Shown: positions 1-8,113 of the stretch, in pieces | Numbering within the stretch: the first letter of the stretch is position 1 | Layout of the letters: each line of letters begins with the position of its first letter | Source of the DNA: Granulicella sp. L46 | GTDB taxonomy: Bacteria; Acidobacteriota; Terriglobia; Terriglobales; Acidobacteriaceae | Assembly: GCF_009765785.1 (NCBI RefSeq) | Contig: NZ_LMUT01000012.1 | Location: 1,522,654 to 1,586,653 of the forward strand | Direction of reading: 5' to 3' | Length of the DNA: 64,000 nt | Notes under the pieces: generated by a model | What the model saw: only the letters and a program-made list of their open reading frames with translations | Database searches by the model: none | Told to the model about the DNA's origin: nothing | Made by a program: the position numbers and the translations under genes

Positions 1-92
1 AGAGCCGACACGCGCGAAATTATCGCCGTCGAGGCCGTGGACGCTCCAAGCAGCTCTGCAATCTCCGTCGCACTCAGTGTCTTCGCGCTCAT
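1..92 (-). CDS. Partial CDS, N-terminal 30 residues; possible LpxD-like acyltransferase
   Basis: Only the start of this gene is inside the window. The ATG (revcomp of 90-92) begins a peptide MSAKTLSATEIAELLGAS followed by a region ending IISRVSA. Its ATG overlaps the TGA of the upstream lipid A acyltransferase (ATGA), so the two are probably translationally coupled. The helix-then-IxxV pattern is compatible with the N-terminal uridine-binding domain of LpxD-type N-acyltransferases, and the lipid A neighbour supports this, but 30 residues are too few to decide. The reading frame is well supported by the overlap; the function is an inference. Confidence 0.45.
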   Translation of the reverse strand, partial: MSAKTLSATEIAELLGASTASTAIISRVSA

Positions 93-1039
93 CCGTACAG
101 CCGCTCCTCGCCTTCGGGCCTGGTCTTCCAGCGGCGATGCACCCACAGCCACTGCTCGGGATAGCGTCGCACATACGCCTCGATCGTTGCCGTAAAGAGA
201 GCGGTGTTGGCCAAAATATCGCTGGCCATGTCGCCGGTGCGAATCAGCTCCAGCTCATCACCAAAGCGGAGCACGTACTTTTTCTCCGCTGCCTCCCACA
301 CCAGGAAGCCCGGCAGCACGGCCGCGCCTGAATGCAGCGCCACCCGCGCGAGGCCCGACGCGGTGCAGGCGTCCACTCCAAAGTAGGGCACAAACACCCC
401 CTGCGGCGGCGTCATGTTCGTGTCCATCAGGATCCCCACCGTCTCTCCCCTACGCATCGAGCTCAGCAGCCCCCGTGCAAAGTCGTCCTTATGAATCACC
501 CGGTTTCCATGCAGGCACCGGATCCTGTTCACAAACTCATCCACCAGAGGATTATCCAGCCGCCGGATCACCAGCGACATGGGATACCCCATCAGCGAGT
601 GGTAAAAGCTCGAGAGCTCCCATGCTCCCAAATGGCCGGTCAACACCAGCACGCCTTTGCCCTTCTCCCGCGCGGCAAGGTAATTCTCCAGCCCGTCGTA
701 CCGGATGAATTTTGACGCCTGCTCCGCGGTGTATCCGCTCATCTTGCAGAATTCGCCGATCTGCCATCCCAGCGAGCGAAAGACGCCGCGCAGGATTGCC
801 TCGCGCTCCGGCGCGGTCTTCTCCGGCATGGCAAGCTCGAGATTCTGCAGGCCCACGCGACGCAGCCGGCCCAGCAATACCCATGCCGCTGCCCCAAGGC
901 CAGCGCCAGCCCCCCTTGCCATGCCACGTGGCAGGATTCCCACCGCTCCGGCCACGAGCTGCAGCGCCAGGTTTTCCAGCCGCTCACGCAGACTGATCCT
1001 TCGCACCGCCACGTTCTGAATCGCAGTCGCCAACATCAC
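89..1039 (-). CDS. Lysophospholipid/lipid A acyltransferase, LpxL/HtrB family
   Basis: The 316-residue product is of usual length for the LpxL/HtrB/LpxM family, inner-membrane enzymes that transfer a secondary acyl chain to lipid A precursors. The catalytic HxxxxE box is seen as HLGAWE (about residues 135-140), and the C-terminus has the family-typical PEQWLWVHRRWKTRP. A hydrophobic N-terminal segment follows a basic stretch, fitting membrane attachment. A GTG at 1037-1039 directly precedes an ATG at 1034-1036; either could be the start and no clear Shine-Dalgarno decides. It overlaps the next gene by 4 bp. Lipid A is the likely substrate, but a glycolipid or ornithine lipid cannot be excluded. 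Confidence 0.88.
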   Translation of the reverse strand: MMLATAIQNVAVRRISLRERLENLALQLVAGAVGILPRGMARGAGAGLGAAAWVLLGRLRRVGLQNLELAMPEKTAPEREAILRGVFRSLGWQIGEFCKMSGYTAEQASKFIRYDGLENYLAAREKGKGVLVLTGHLGAWELSSFYHSLMGYPMSLVIRRLDNPLVDEFVNRIRCLHGNRVIHKDDFARGLLSSMRRGETVGILMDTNMTPPQGVFVPYFGVDACTASGLARVALHSGAAVLPGFLVWEAAEKKYVLRFGDELELIRTGDMASDILANTALFTATIEAYVRRYPEQWLWVHRRWKTRPEGEERLYG

Positions 1040-1096
1040 CCAGTGTACGCAAATTAGAGGCGAATCCGTGTTCTACGGGGCCAGTCGGAAACAAAC

Positions 1097-1118
1097 AGGG
1101 ACGGCCGGAGCCGTCCCT
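1097..1118 (-). terminator. Intrinsic terminator after the SYLF gene
   Basis: A perfect 9-bp stem AGGGACGGC/GCCGTCCCT with a 4-base loop lies about 40 bp past the stop of the minus-strand SYLF gene. Read on the minus strand it is followed by a T-rich tail (TGTTTGTTT). Confidence 0.7.
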
Positions 1119-1155
1119 TTGCTTCGTACCGGAGTTTGTCCTGCAAGATGCTGGT

Positions 1156-1851
1156 TTAGTGGTTGTCCTTCGACACTACGAAGTAGCGAGCCACGGTGCC
1201 GACAAAGCCACGCGCATTTTCAGGGGTCGGGACATCGCCGCGCAGAATTTCACTGAACGGGATATCGTGGCCGAATTCCTGGGTCGTAAACTCCTGATTC
1301 TGTGAAAGTACAGTGCCATCCAGATCGATACCCGCAAACAATCCCTTGCTCCGCGAGTAGGTGAGGAACTCAGCATTGAGCTTCCAATCCGTCCCCGCCT
1401 GCGCGTTGCGGCCAACCGGACCAGCCGAAGCTGCGGCGTCCGCGCCGAGCTTGACCTTGTTCCTCAACATGGCTTCGAGGCCGTCGTGATTCATCGCAAC
1501 CAGGATCAAATCAGTCGCCTGACCGCCAATCTGAAATCCGAAGCTGCCACCCGCCAACTGCACGAACACCGGAGCGCTCCAGCCACGAGGCGTGCGGCAG
1601 GTCGCCACACCCTGGCCATATTGCGCTCCAACCGCGAACGCTGCCTTCTTGTAGGACGGAATCACGACTACGCAGTGCGCGCCCGCCAAAATCGACTGCG
1701 GAATCGCCTTATCCGGAGTAGACATCACTTGGTCTATCACCGCGGTTGCCGCTTCAATACGGTCAGTCAGCTTGCTATCATCCTGCGCCCGAGCAGAAAC
1801 GACACTCGCGCACATCGCGAGGCCACACAGAACTCCAATAACCTTTTTCAT
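1156..1851 (-). CDS. Secreted SYLF/Ysc84-domain lipid-binding protein (DUF500)
   Basis: The 231-residue protein starts with a typical signal peptide (MKKVIGVLCGLAMCASVVSA, cleavage likely after ARA). The rest matches the SYLF/Ysc84 pattern: an early helical region with IPQSILAGAHCVVVIP, then glycine-rich strands with GWSAPVFVQLAGGSFGFQIG and LILVAMN. SYLF domains bind phosphoinositides in eukaryotes; bacterial homologues are periplasmic or outer-membrane proteins of unclear role. The ATG at 1849-1851 is well placed. The gene stands alone, with terminators on both sides. Confidence 0.85.
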   Translation of the reverse strand: MKKVIGVLCGLAMCASVVSARAQDDSKLTDRIEAATAVIDQVMSTPDKAIPQSILAGAHCVVVIPSYKKAAFAVGAQYGQGVATCRTPRGWSAPVFVQLAGGSFGFQIGGQATDLILVAMNHDGLEAMLRNKVKLGADAAASAGPVGRNAQAGTDWKLNAEFLTYSRSKGLFAGIDLDGTVLSQNQEFTTQEFGHDIPFSEILRGDVPTPENARGFVGTVARYFVVSKDNH

Positions 1852-2167
1852 TTAAACCTTTCGTACGAGAACCGATTTGCGGTCAAGGACATATCGTCCC
1901 GCGACCACAATCAATCTGATGGACGCCAGCCACATCGGGTTGTACCCCAGCCAGATTGGCTCAGAGAGCAAAAAAAGTGGGTTGCGAAAGTGCGCTATTA
2001 GCAGCAACTTTCGCAACCCTATTCTCCCAGGTTTGTACTGCATTCACTATGCCTCTTACGCCCGTAGGTTACAAGAGTACCTAGTAATGTAGACCTTTGA
2101 TTGTTACTAAAGAATTACAACCAGATTTTCTTCGAAAAGCCGGGGTATCTCGGCCTGCGACGGTAAC
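1852..2167. other. Intergenic region between SYLF and LuxR-type genes
   Basis: This stretch of about 315 bp carries no convincing gene. A 63-codon minus-strand frame exists, but it is rich in W, R and L, has no family resemblance and runs through the terminator hairpin. The only clear element is that hairpin (1970-2019). The remainder presumably holds the SYLF promoter, which I cannot place. Confidence 0.6.
1970..2019 (-). terminator. Strong intrinsic terminator after the LuxR-type gene
   Basis: A perfect 13-bp inverted repeat GGGTTGCGAAAGT/ACTTTCGCAACCC (1979-1991 and 2007-2019) is followed, on the minus strand, by a run of T (AAAAAAA at about 1970-1976 on the plus strand). It lies about 150 bp past the stop of the LuxR-type gene, leaving a fairly long 3' untranslated region. 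Confidence 0.8.
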
Positions 2168-2830
2168 TTACTCGTCGTCCTGTTCCTTCTGTTCCATTGC
2201 TCTCAGCGTCAGCTCTACCCGATTTTTCGCCCGCGTCTTGCGCAGCATCCTTCCGAGGTGTGCTTTCACCGTGGCCTGCTCAATTCCCATCGCCGCGGCA
2301 ATCTCTCGATTGGAGCGCCCATTCATCAGCAGATGCAGCACTTCACGCTCACGCCCGGTGATCATCTCTTCAATGGACTCATGCTGCACGGGTGGCGCCA
2401 GGCTTTCGGCTCCCGCGGTTCCCGCCTCCACGAGCCTGGCCAGAACTTTGCGCGGTGCCCAGATGGATCCATCCAGGATGATCTCGATGGCCATACTGAT
2501 CTCGCTCACACCGGCGCTGCGCAGAAGAAAACCCTTTGCGCCCACTCCGATGACGGACTGTATCTGGTCCGGGGTCAACGGGTCGCCCATCACCACCGGC
2601 TTCAACGACGGTCGCTCTCTGCGAATGTGCGTAATCGTGTGCAGGATGCCGTCCAGCGGCTCCTGGAGGTCCAGCAGAACGAGGTCGAGATCCGGCGCGC
2701 TACACACGTCGTCCAGCTTCAACGGATATGCCACGACGCCGGCGGTTTCTTCGAGGATAGCCACCAATCCCATCGAACGCAGGGAGTCCGCCGCTACGAC
2801 ACCGATATTCGCTTTCATTTCATTCGTCAC
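2168..2830 (-). CDS. NarL/LuxR-type response regulator
   Basis: The 220-residue protein has two parts. Residues about 8-125 look like a receiver domain with LVLLDLQEP, where the Asp may be the phosphoacceptor. Residues about 155-215 form a LuxR-type helix-turn-helix (GREREVLHLLMNGRSNREIAAAMGI, then TVKAHLGRML), typical of NarL-family activators. No histidine kinase gene is adjacent, so its partner is unknown. A GTG (2828-2830) and an in-frame ATG (2816-2818) are both possible starts. The upstream region contains four 8-bp direct repeats that could be regulator-binding sites, possibly for autoregulation. The receiver lacks an obvious N-terminal acidic pair, so it may be a degenerate receiver. 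Confidence 0.87.
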   Translation of the reverse strand: MTNEMKANIGVVAADSLRSMGLVAILEETAGVVAYPLKLDDVCSAPDLDLVLLDLQEPLDGILHTITHIRRERPSLKPVVMGDPLTPDQIQSVIGVGAKGFLLRSAGVSEISMAIEIILDGSIWAPRKVLARLVEAGTAGAESLAPPVQHESIEEMITGREREVLHLLMNGRSNREIAAAMGIEQATVKAHLGRMLRKTRAKNRVELTLRAMEQKEQDDE

Positions 2831-2897
2831 GAGCTGCGATTCTCATTACGCCGGTGATCGGTCTTTCTGACGCCGTCCGGCGGTGTTTGGATGTTCG

Positions 2898-2971
2898 CCC
2901 AGCAGTCTTCTTCACTCGTCCAGCAGTCCCGACTACCTTCTCCAGCAGAAAAAAACTCAATCGTCCAGCAG
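2898..2971 (-). promoter_or_regulatory. Array of four 8-bp direct repeats upstream of the LuxR-type gene
   Basis: TCCAGCAG (CTGCTGGA on the gene's strand) occurs at 2919-2926, 2941-2948 and 2964-2971, with a one-base variant CCCAGCAG at 2898-2905. Start-to-start spacings are 21, 22 and 23 bp, close to two helical turns, and not a multiple of three throughout, so coding repetition is unlikely. The array lies 68-141 bp upstream of the first start codon. A protein-binding array is inferred. Confidence 0.5.
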
Positions 2972-3010
2972 CACTAATTCCATCATTAGTTCCATCGTTC
3001 AGCTATTTTG

Positions 3011-3565
3011 TTATAGCTTCGGCAACACAATTCCCTGCTGCCTCTGATACTTGCCGTTCCGATCTCCATAGCTTACCTCGCATACCTCATCGCTCTGGAA
3101 GAAAAGTATCTGGCACAGGCCTTCGTTGGCATAGATGCGCGCCGGCAGCGGCGTTGTATTCGAAATCTCGAGCGTCACAAATCCTTCCCACTCAGGCTCA
3201 AACGGCGTCACATTCACAATAATCCCGCAGCGTGCATACGTGCTTTTGCCCACGCAGATCGTCAGCACATCGCGGGGAATGCGGAAGTATTCCACCGAGC
3301 GCGCCAGGGCAAAACTGTTCGGCGGAACAATGATGCTGTCTGCCTCGACCGACACGAACGAACGCTCATCGAAATTCTTGGGATCGATGATTGCGCTATT
3401 CACGTTCGTGAAAATCTTGAACTCATTCGAAACCCGCAGGTCATATCCATACGACGAAAGCCCGTACGAGATCACACCCTCGCGCACCTGCTTCTCACTG
3501 AACGGTTCGATCATCTTGTTCTCAACAGCCTGCGTCCGAATCCATCTATCGCTCTTAATCGACAT
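3011..3565 (-). CDS. dcd: dCTP deaminase
   Basis: The 184-residue product matches dCTP deaminase, which makes dUTP from dCTP for thymidylate synthesis in the cytosol. The signature GKSTYARCG (residues about 106-114) and the block [16 protein letters not shown] with the catalytic Glu (about 133) are intact. The C-terminus has the mobile-lid type GKYQRQQG. Length is usual for the family. It could in principle be the bifunctional DCD-DUT form, which cannot be told from motifs alone. The gene is divergent from the HU gene. Confidence 0.95.
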   Translation of the reverse strand: MSIKSDRWIRTQAVENKMIEPFSEKQVREGVISYGLSSYGYDLRVSNEFKIFTNVNSAIIDPKNFDERSFVSVEADSIIVPPNSFALARSVEYFRIPRDVLTICVGKSTYARCGIIVNVTPFEPEWEGFVTLEISNTTPLPARIYANEGLCQILFFQSDEVCEVSYGDRNGKYQRQQGIVLPKL

Positions 3566-3700
3566 CTCGTTCCCACGGCTGCGGCAACTTTGCCGCGCAC
3601 AAACCTTTCCATCGGATAGTACGTCCCTTTGAGCCTATCGCAAACTTTAGTCCATACCGCGCCTCCCCGTCAGATTTTGCCGATCTCGTCTGAGGAAAAA

Positions 3701-3729
3701 TTGACAACCAAATCCTGTCTTTCTACCAT
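3701..3729 (+). promoter_or_regulatory. Sigma-70-like promoter for the HU gene
   Basis: A perfect -35 hexamer TTGACA (3701-3706) is separated by 17 bp from TACCAT (3724-3729). It lies about 70 bp upstream of the HU start in the divergent dcd-HU intergenic region. Confidence 0.6.
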
Positions 3730-3800
3730 CGCAGTGTAGGCTGTAAGTCAGTCAGAACCTCCCCACGTTGTGGGACTTGAGCACAGGAAGGCGACATCCA

Positions 3801-4070
3801 TTGATCAAGCAGGACCTAATCCAGCGGGTAGTTGAGCGCACCGGCCTTCCACGGACTAAGGCAGAATCCGCCGTGGACGCCATCTTTGAAGCGATGAAGA
3901 AGGCCCTCGGCGGTAGCGACCGTATCGAACTCCGAGGCTTTGGCGTCTTCACCGTCAAGCCCAGGAAAACCGGCGTCGGACGAAATCCGCGCACCGGCAC
4001 CGAGGTAACCATTACGCCCGGTAAGGCCGTCCGATTCAAGCCGGGCAAGGATCTCCAGGCGCTCGGCTAG
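3801..4070 (+). CDS. HU/IHF-family DNA-binding protein
   Basis: I choose the TTG at 3801-3803 because it is preceded by AGGAAGG nine bases upstream and gives an 89-residue protein, the normal HU size. A TTG at 3768 would add 11 residues not expected in the family. The sequence starts MIKQDLIQRVVERTG and contains the DNA-binding arm signature GFGVFTVKPRKTGVGRNPRTG, then the usual TITPGKAVRFKPGK. It bends and compacts DNA as a dimer; whether HU-like or IHF-like cannot be said. It is monocistronic, with its own promoter and terminator. Confidence 0.93.
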   Translation: MIKQDLIQRVVERTGLPRTKAESAVDAIFEAMKKALGGSDRIELRGFGVFTVKPRKTGVGRNPRTGTEVTITPGKAVRFKPGKDLQALG

Positions 4071-4084
4071 ACCCAAGAGTCATG

Positions 4085-4123
4085 AACGACGCACGAGGCC
4101 TCGCCTCCGTGCGTCGTTTTTTT
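4085..4123 (+). terminator. Intrinsic terminator after the HU gene
   Basis: A 10-bp stem ACGACGCACG/CGTGCGTCGT (4086-4095 and 4108-4117) continues into an imperfect inner stem and is followed by a run of seven T. It is a canonical Rho-independent terminator 15 bp past the HU stop. Confidence 0.92.
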
Positions 4124-4176
4124 GCCTTCAATGCACCGTCGAACCTCCTGTGAGCCACGGCAATCGGTCGGAAGAC

Positions 4177-6753
4177 CTACATCAGGTGCATCGGGTCGAC
4201 GTCCACCAAAATAGCCCGTCGCGGAATTTCCTCGCGATCCACCACCACCAACATCTCCCGGATCGCCGCTCCCAGCACATCGCGGCGATCCGCTTTCAGC
4301 ACCAGGTGATAGCGGTAGATGCGCTTTAGCCGCGAGTTCGGCGCCGCGGCCGGTCCCAACACCCGCACGCCCTCCAGCTTGCGCTGCTGCAACCAGCGTC
4401 CAAGCTTCGTCGACCACTCCAGGACTTCTTCCAATCGCTCGCTCTGAATGATCACGTTGGCCAGCACGCTGAATGGCGGATACCGCATCGCTCGGCGGAA
4501 ATAGAGTTCCCGCGCGGCGAACCCGGTGTAGTCGTGCTCCCGCGCAAACTGGTTCACGTAGTGGTCCGGCTGGTAGGTCTGCACCAGGACTTTTCCCGGC
4601 AGCTCGCCGCGCCCTGCCCGCCCACTCACCTGCGTCAGTAGCTGAAACACCCGCTCCGCCGCGCGAAAGTCCGGCAGCCCCAGGGCAAAATCCGCGCCCA
4701 CCACGCCCACCAGCGTCACGCCATGAATGTCGTGCCCCTTGGCGATCATCTGGGTGCCCACCAGCAAGTTGATCTCGCCCGATTGGAGCTTGCCCAGCAG
4801 CCGCTCCATATCGCCGCGGCTGCGCACGGTGTCGCGGTCCATGCGCCCGATCCGTGCGCCGGGGAACAGCTCCTGCAGCCGCTCCTCGCCCTGCTGCGAC
4901 CCCGCGCCGAGGTAGTACAAGTGCTCGCTCTGGCACTTCGGGCAAGCCTTCGGAACGGTCCTCCGATAGCCGCAATAGTGGCACTCCAGCCGCTGTCCCA
5001 CGCGCGCTTCGCCATTCAGGCTGTGCTCCTCGCCGCCCTTGTGATACGTCAGAGAGATCGCGCAGTTCTCGCACTCCAGCTTCTCGCCGCAGCTCCTGCA
5101 CATCACCACAAAGCTGTAGCCGCGCCGGTTAATCAGGATCACCACCTGCTCGCCGCGATCGATCGTGGCCTGCGTCTCCTCGATCAGCCGCCGCGAGAAT
5201 AGCTGCTCCTGCCCGGTCTCGCGGAACTCCTCGCGCATGTCGATCATCTCGACCTTGGGCAGCGGGCGGGCTTCCACGCGCGCCAGGATTTCCACCCGCG
5301 CATAGCGCCCCCGCTCCGCATTCTGCCAGCTCTCGAGAGACGGCGTCGCCGAGCCAAGCACCACCGTGCAGCCCAACAATTTTGCGCGCATCACCGCAAC
5401 ATCGCGCCCGTGATAGCGTGGCGTCTCCTCCTGCTTGTAACTCCCGTCGTGCTCCTCGTCGACAAGAATCAGCCCGAGGTCCGGCATCGGCGCAAACACC
5501 GCCGAGCGCGTCCCAATCACCACACGCGCCTCGCCCCTGCGAATCCTGTGCCACTGCTCGGCGCGCTCGTCGGGTGTGAGTTGCGAGTGCAGCAGCGCGA
5601 CCTCACCGCCGAACGCAGCCACCATCTGCGCCGCCGTTCCCGGCGTCAACCCAATCTCCGGAACCAGCAGCAGCGCACTCTTCCCTGCGACCAGCGCCCG
5701 CTGCATCGCCGCCACATACACCGCCGTCTTGCCACTCCCCGTAATTCCATACAGCAGGTGTGGACGAAACCCACCCTTTTCCATCGCCGCGACAATCGTG
5801 CCGAGCGCCTCCGTCTGCGCCTCGTTCAGCACATGCTCATGCGCAAACTTCTTGCCTTCCTGCTGCAATCCGGTCACATGGAACGCCTGCGCGGTCTCTT
5901 CCAGCCGCACAAGTCCACGCTTCACCAATGTCCCCAGCGTCGAGTCCGGAATACCGCGCGCACTCATTCGCCCGCGTAACTCCCGCACCAGCTCCCGTCC
6001 GCCACAACCGGCCAGCTCCGCCATTACAGCAAGCTGATTCTCATTCAACTTCGGCAGCCGCTTCCCACCAACCTCCGCAGCCGGGTGCCCCATTTTTACG
6101 GCGGCCTCATCGTCTCTAAGGTGGGATGATTCCGCCTCTGTAGCCCCCACTAACACCGCCAGCATCTCCACGCGCCGAGCATCACGCACCTCGGCCAGCG
6201 GCTCTCGTACCAGCCACCGCTTCTTCGCCATCGCATCGAGCAACGCCTTGTTCGCGCCCGTTGCGCTGCGAATCGTAGCTGTCTTCCCGGCCTCTCCGCT
6301 CTCAAGATAATTCAACACGGAATATTCGCGATTCTGATCCTCGACACTGAGTTTCGACCGCCGCGACGACCCCTTCGCCGCGCCCTCGTACAGCACCTTC
6401 CGCCCCTGCTCACCAATCTTGTAGACCCACTGCCGCCGCACTTCCGCGGTCAGCGGCATCATGCCGCGCAGCACCTCGCCCAGCGGAGCACAGTAGTACG
6501 CCGCCACCCATTTACCGAGCTCCATCAACTCGCCCGGAAGCAGCGCCGCTTCATCCATCACCTGCTGAACGCGCTTGACCTCGACGTCATCGCCCGGCGC
6601 AACATCATGCAGCCCGACCACCACCCCCACCAGCCGCTGCCCGCCGAACGGCACCATCACGCGCGCGCCGACCTCCGCCTCAAGCCCACCCAGCTCGTAC
6701 GTAAAAGCCCGGTCCAGCGGCACCGGCAACGCGACATCGCAATACACACTCAC
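4177..6753 (-). CDS. priA: Primosomal replication-restart helicase PriA
   Basis: The 858-residue protein is a full PriA, the 3'-5' helicase that reloads the replisome at stalled forks. The N-terminal 3'BD opens the protein (VALPVPLDRAFTYEL). Walker A GITGSGKT is at about 336-343 and the DEEH box at about 432-435. Two zinc-binding modules follow (CRSCGEKLECENC and CHYCGYRRTVPKACPKC). Conserved late motifs include GTQMIAKGHD and QVSGRAGRG. It is longer than E. coli PriA (about 730 residues); the extra length is a poorly conserved stretch at about residues 120-300 between the 3'BD and the helicase core. Confidence 0.97.
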   Translation of the reverse strand: MSVYCDVALPVPLDRAFTYELGGLEAEVGARVMVPFGGQRLVGVVVGLHDVAPGDDVEVKRVQQVMDEAALLPGELMELGKWVAAYYCAPLGEVLRGMMPLTAEVRRQWVYKIGEQGRKVLYEGAAKGSSRRSKLSVEDQNREYSVLNYLESGEAGKTATIRSATGANKALLDAMAKKRWLVREPLAEVRDARRVEMLAVLVGATEAESSHLRDDEAAVKMGHPAAEVGGKRLPKLNENQLAVMAELAGCGGRELVRELRGRMSARGIPDSTLGTLVKRGLVRLEETAQAFHVTGLQQEGKKFAHEHVLNEAQTEALGTIVAAMEKGGFRPHLLYGITGSGKTAVYVAAMQRALVAGKSALLLVPEIGLTPGTAAQMVAAFGGEVALLHSQLTPDERAEQWHRIRRGEARVVIGTRSAVFAPMPDLGLILVDEEHDGSYKQEETPRYHGRDVAVMRAKLLGCTVVLGSATPSLESWQNAERGRYARVEILARVEARPLPKVEMIDMREEFRETGQEQLFSRRLIEETQATIDRGEQVVILINRRGYSFVVMCRSCGEKLECENCAISLTYHKGGEEHSLNGEARVGQRLECHYCGYRRTVPKACPKCQSEHLYYLGAGSQQGEERLQELFPGARIGRMDRDTVRSRGDMERLLGKLQSGEINLLVGTQMIAKGHDIHGVTLVGVVGADFALGLPDFRAAERVFQLLTQVSGRAGRGELPGKVLVQTYQPDHYVNQFAREHDYTGFAARELYFRRAMRYPPFSVLANVIIQSERLEEVLEWSTKLGRWLQQRKLEGVRVLGPAAAPNSRLKRIYRYHLVLKADRRDVLGAAIREMLVVVDREEIPRRAILVDVDPMHLM

Positions 6754-6762
6754 TCTTACAGC

Positions 6763-7123
6763 TTAGCTGGCAGACGCCTGTGGCAATTCCCCACCATCTG
6801 GACCCCAGAACACCGCCCACGTAACAAAGTCATCGGAGAACTCAACAAATCGGTGCAGTGCATTCGCCGGCACAAACAGAACATCTCCTGCGACAAACGG
6901 AAACCGCTCCTCTTCGACCATCAGCACGCCATGGCCGCGATGCACGATACAGTTCGTCTTGTTTGTGCGATGTCTGGTAGTCCTTGCCAACGGGCGCAAA
7001 TGCGATCAGCGACATCGAACCACGCGCCAACGCTTCCGCATCCCACACGCCTTGCGGCCACTTCGCAGTCGCCGGCAGAGGCAGCTTCGCAAGCATATCC
7101 TGCAACGAAATTCGCATACGCAC
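6763..7123 (-). pseudogene. Cupin-domain protein gene with an apparent frameshift
   Basis: Two overlapping minus-strand frames together give one cupin protein of about 120 residues. The first frame (from the ATG at 7121-7123) reads MRMRISLQDMLAKLP up to SHKQDELY. The second frame continues as CIVHRGHGVLMVEEERF, GDVLFVPANALHRF and VFWGPDGGE. These are the two conserved cupin motifs, normally continuous. The break falls near 6949, where one base too many or two too few are present. Either the gene is dead or the assembly has an indel. The usual role of such small cupins is unknown. It lies downstream of the AlaX-type gene on the same strand. Confidence 0.75.
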
Positions 7124-7150
7124 AGAATACTCGCGGCACCAACCGACGCT

Positions 7151-8113
7151 TTAGGATGAGACCCCAGTTCCCTTTTGTGCGAGCTCTTTCTCCAGCGACT
7201 TGATGCGCTTCGCGTTGGCTTTCTTATCTTCAATCAACCCCGCCACGCGACCGGCCAAATCCCCCGCCCCCACACTCAGCAGCGCACCCAGCTCCCGCAA
7301 CCGCGCGTAATCCCGACCCGCCGCCCGCACCGCACGCAGCCCGCAGCAGAACTCCACGCGCTGCCCCTGCTTCACCTTCTCCACCCGCCGCACCAGTAGC
7401 CCGCCAATCGCGCCTGTCGACTCCACATGCGTCCCACCGCAAGCGTTGAACTCCACGCCCTCCATCTCCACAATCCGCATCCGCCCGGCACGCTCAGGAA
7501 GCTTCCGCAACTCGCCGCGAGACAGCATCGCCTCAGCCTCTTCACGCTCCACCCACCGCGGCCGCATCGCCCGGTCCTCGTAGATCACGTGATTCGCCGC
7601 AGCCTCCACTCGCCGCAACTCCTCCTCGCTCACCTTCTCCACCGCCAGATCGATCGTCACCGAATCAGCACCCAGGTGAAACGAAACCGTCGCCGCTCCC
7701 AGCTCCCTTAGAAACATCGCCGACAGCAAATGCTGGCCCGTATGCTGCTGCGCGAGATCCATCCGCCGATCCGCATCCACGCGCCCAACAATCTCCGTGC
7801 CCTCTGGCAGTGGCTTGCGAACGTAATGCCAAACCTCGCCCGCCTCATCTTCTTCCACGCGCTCGACGACCACCTCCAGCACCGTGCCACTCTTCGCCGT
7901 CGCGACCAGCAGCCCCGTATCCCAGGGCTGGCCGCCGCCCGCCGGATAAAACGCCGTCCGATCGAGCGCCACCTGCCACAACTGTTCCTTCTGCCCGCTC
8001 TCGCCCGCCGCGTGCGAGTCCAGCCGAACGTCCGTTATCACCGCTCGAAACTCCAGCGCCGCGACATCACCCGCCGCTGCGTCATAGTACAGCCTGTCTG
8101 CAACCGATCCCAT
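7151..8113 (-). CDS. AlaX-type alanyl-tRNA editing protein
   Basis: The 320-residue protein resembles the editing half of alanyl-tRNA synthetase and hydrolyses mischarged Ser- or Gly-tRNA(Ala) in trans. The zinc ligands are visible as HTGQH and CGGTH, and the N-terminal beta-barrel has FYPAGGGQPWDTG, typical of AlaX-II. The C-terminal part is predicted coiled coil (KKANAKRIKSLEKELAQ) and stops abruptly; the DHHA1 domain often found after it is absent. Its ATG overlaps the fbp stop codon by one base (TAATG), so the genes are probably co-translated. Confidence 0.88.
   Translation of the reverse strand: MGSVADRLYYDAAAGDVAALEFRAVITDVRLDSHAAGESGQKEQLWQVALDRTAFYPAGGGQPWDTGLLVATAKSGTVLEVVVERVEEDEAGEVWHYVRKPLPEGTEIVGRVDADRRMDLAQQHTGQHLLSAMFLRELGAATVSFHLGADSVTIDLAVEKVSEEELRRVEAAANHVIYEDRAMRPRWVEREEAEAMLSRGELRKLPERAGRMRIVEMEGVEFNACGGTHVESTGAIGGLLVRRVEKVKQGQRVEFCCGLRAVRAAGRDYARLRELGALLSVGAGDLAGRVAGLIEDKKANAKRIKSLEKELAQKGTGVSS

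Noticed and set aside
1852-2043. 63-codon minus-strand frame upstream of the SYLF gene
   Set aside because: It runs through a clear terminator and shows no protein-like features.
4067-5101. 344-codon frame antisense/overlapping priA
   Set aside because: It is a shadow of the GC-rich priA gene in another frame, rich in Arg, Gly and Ala.
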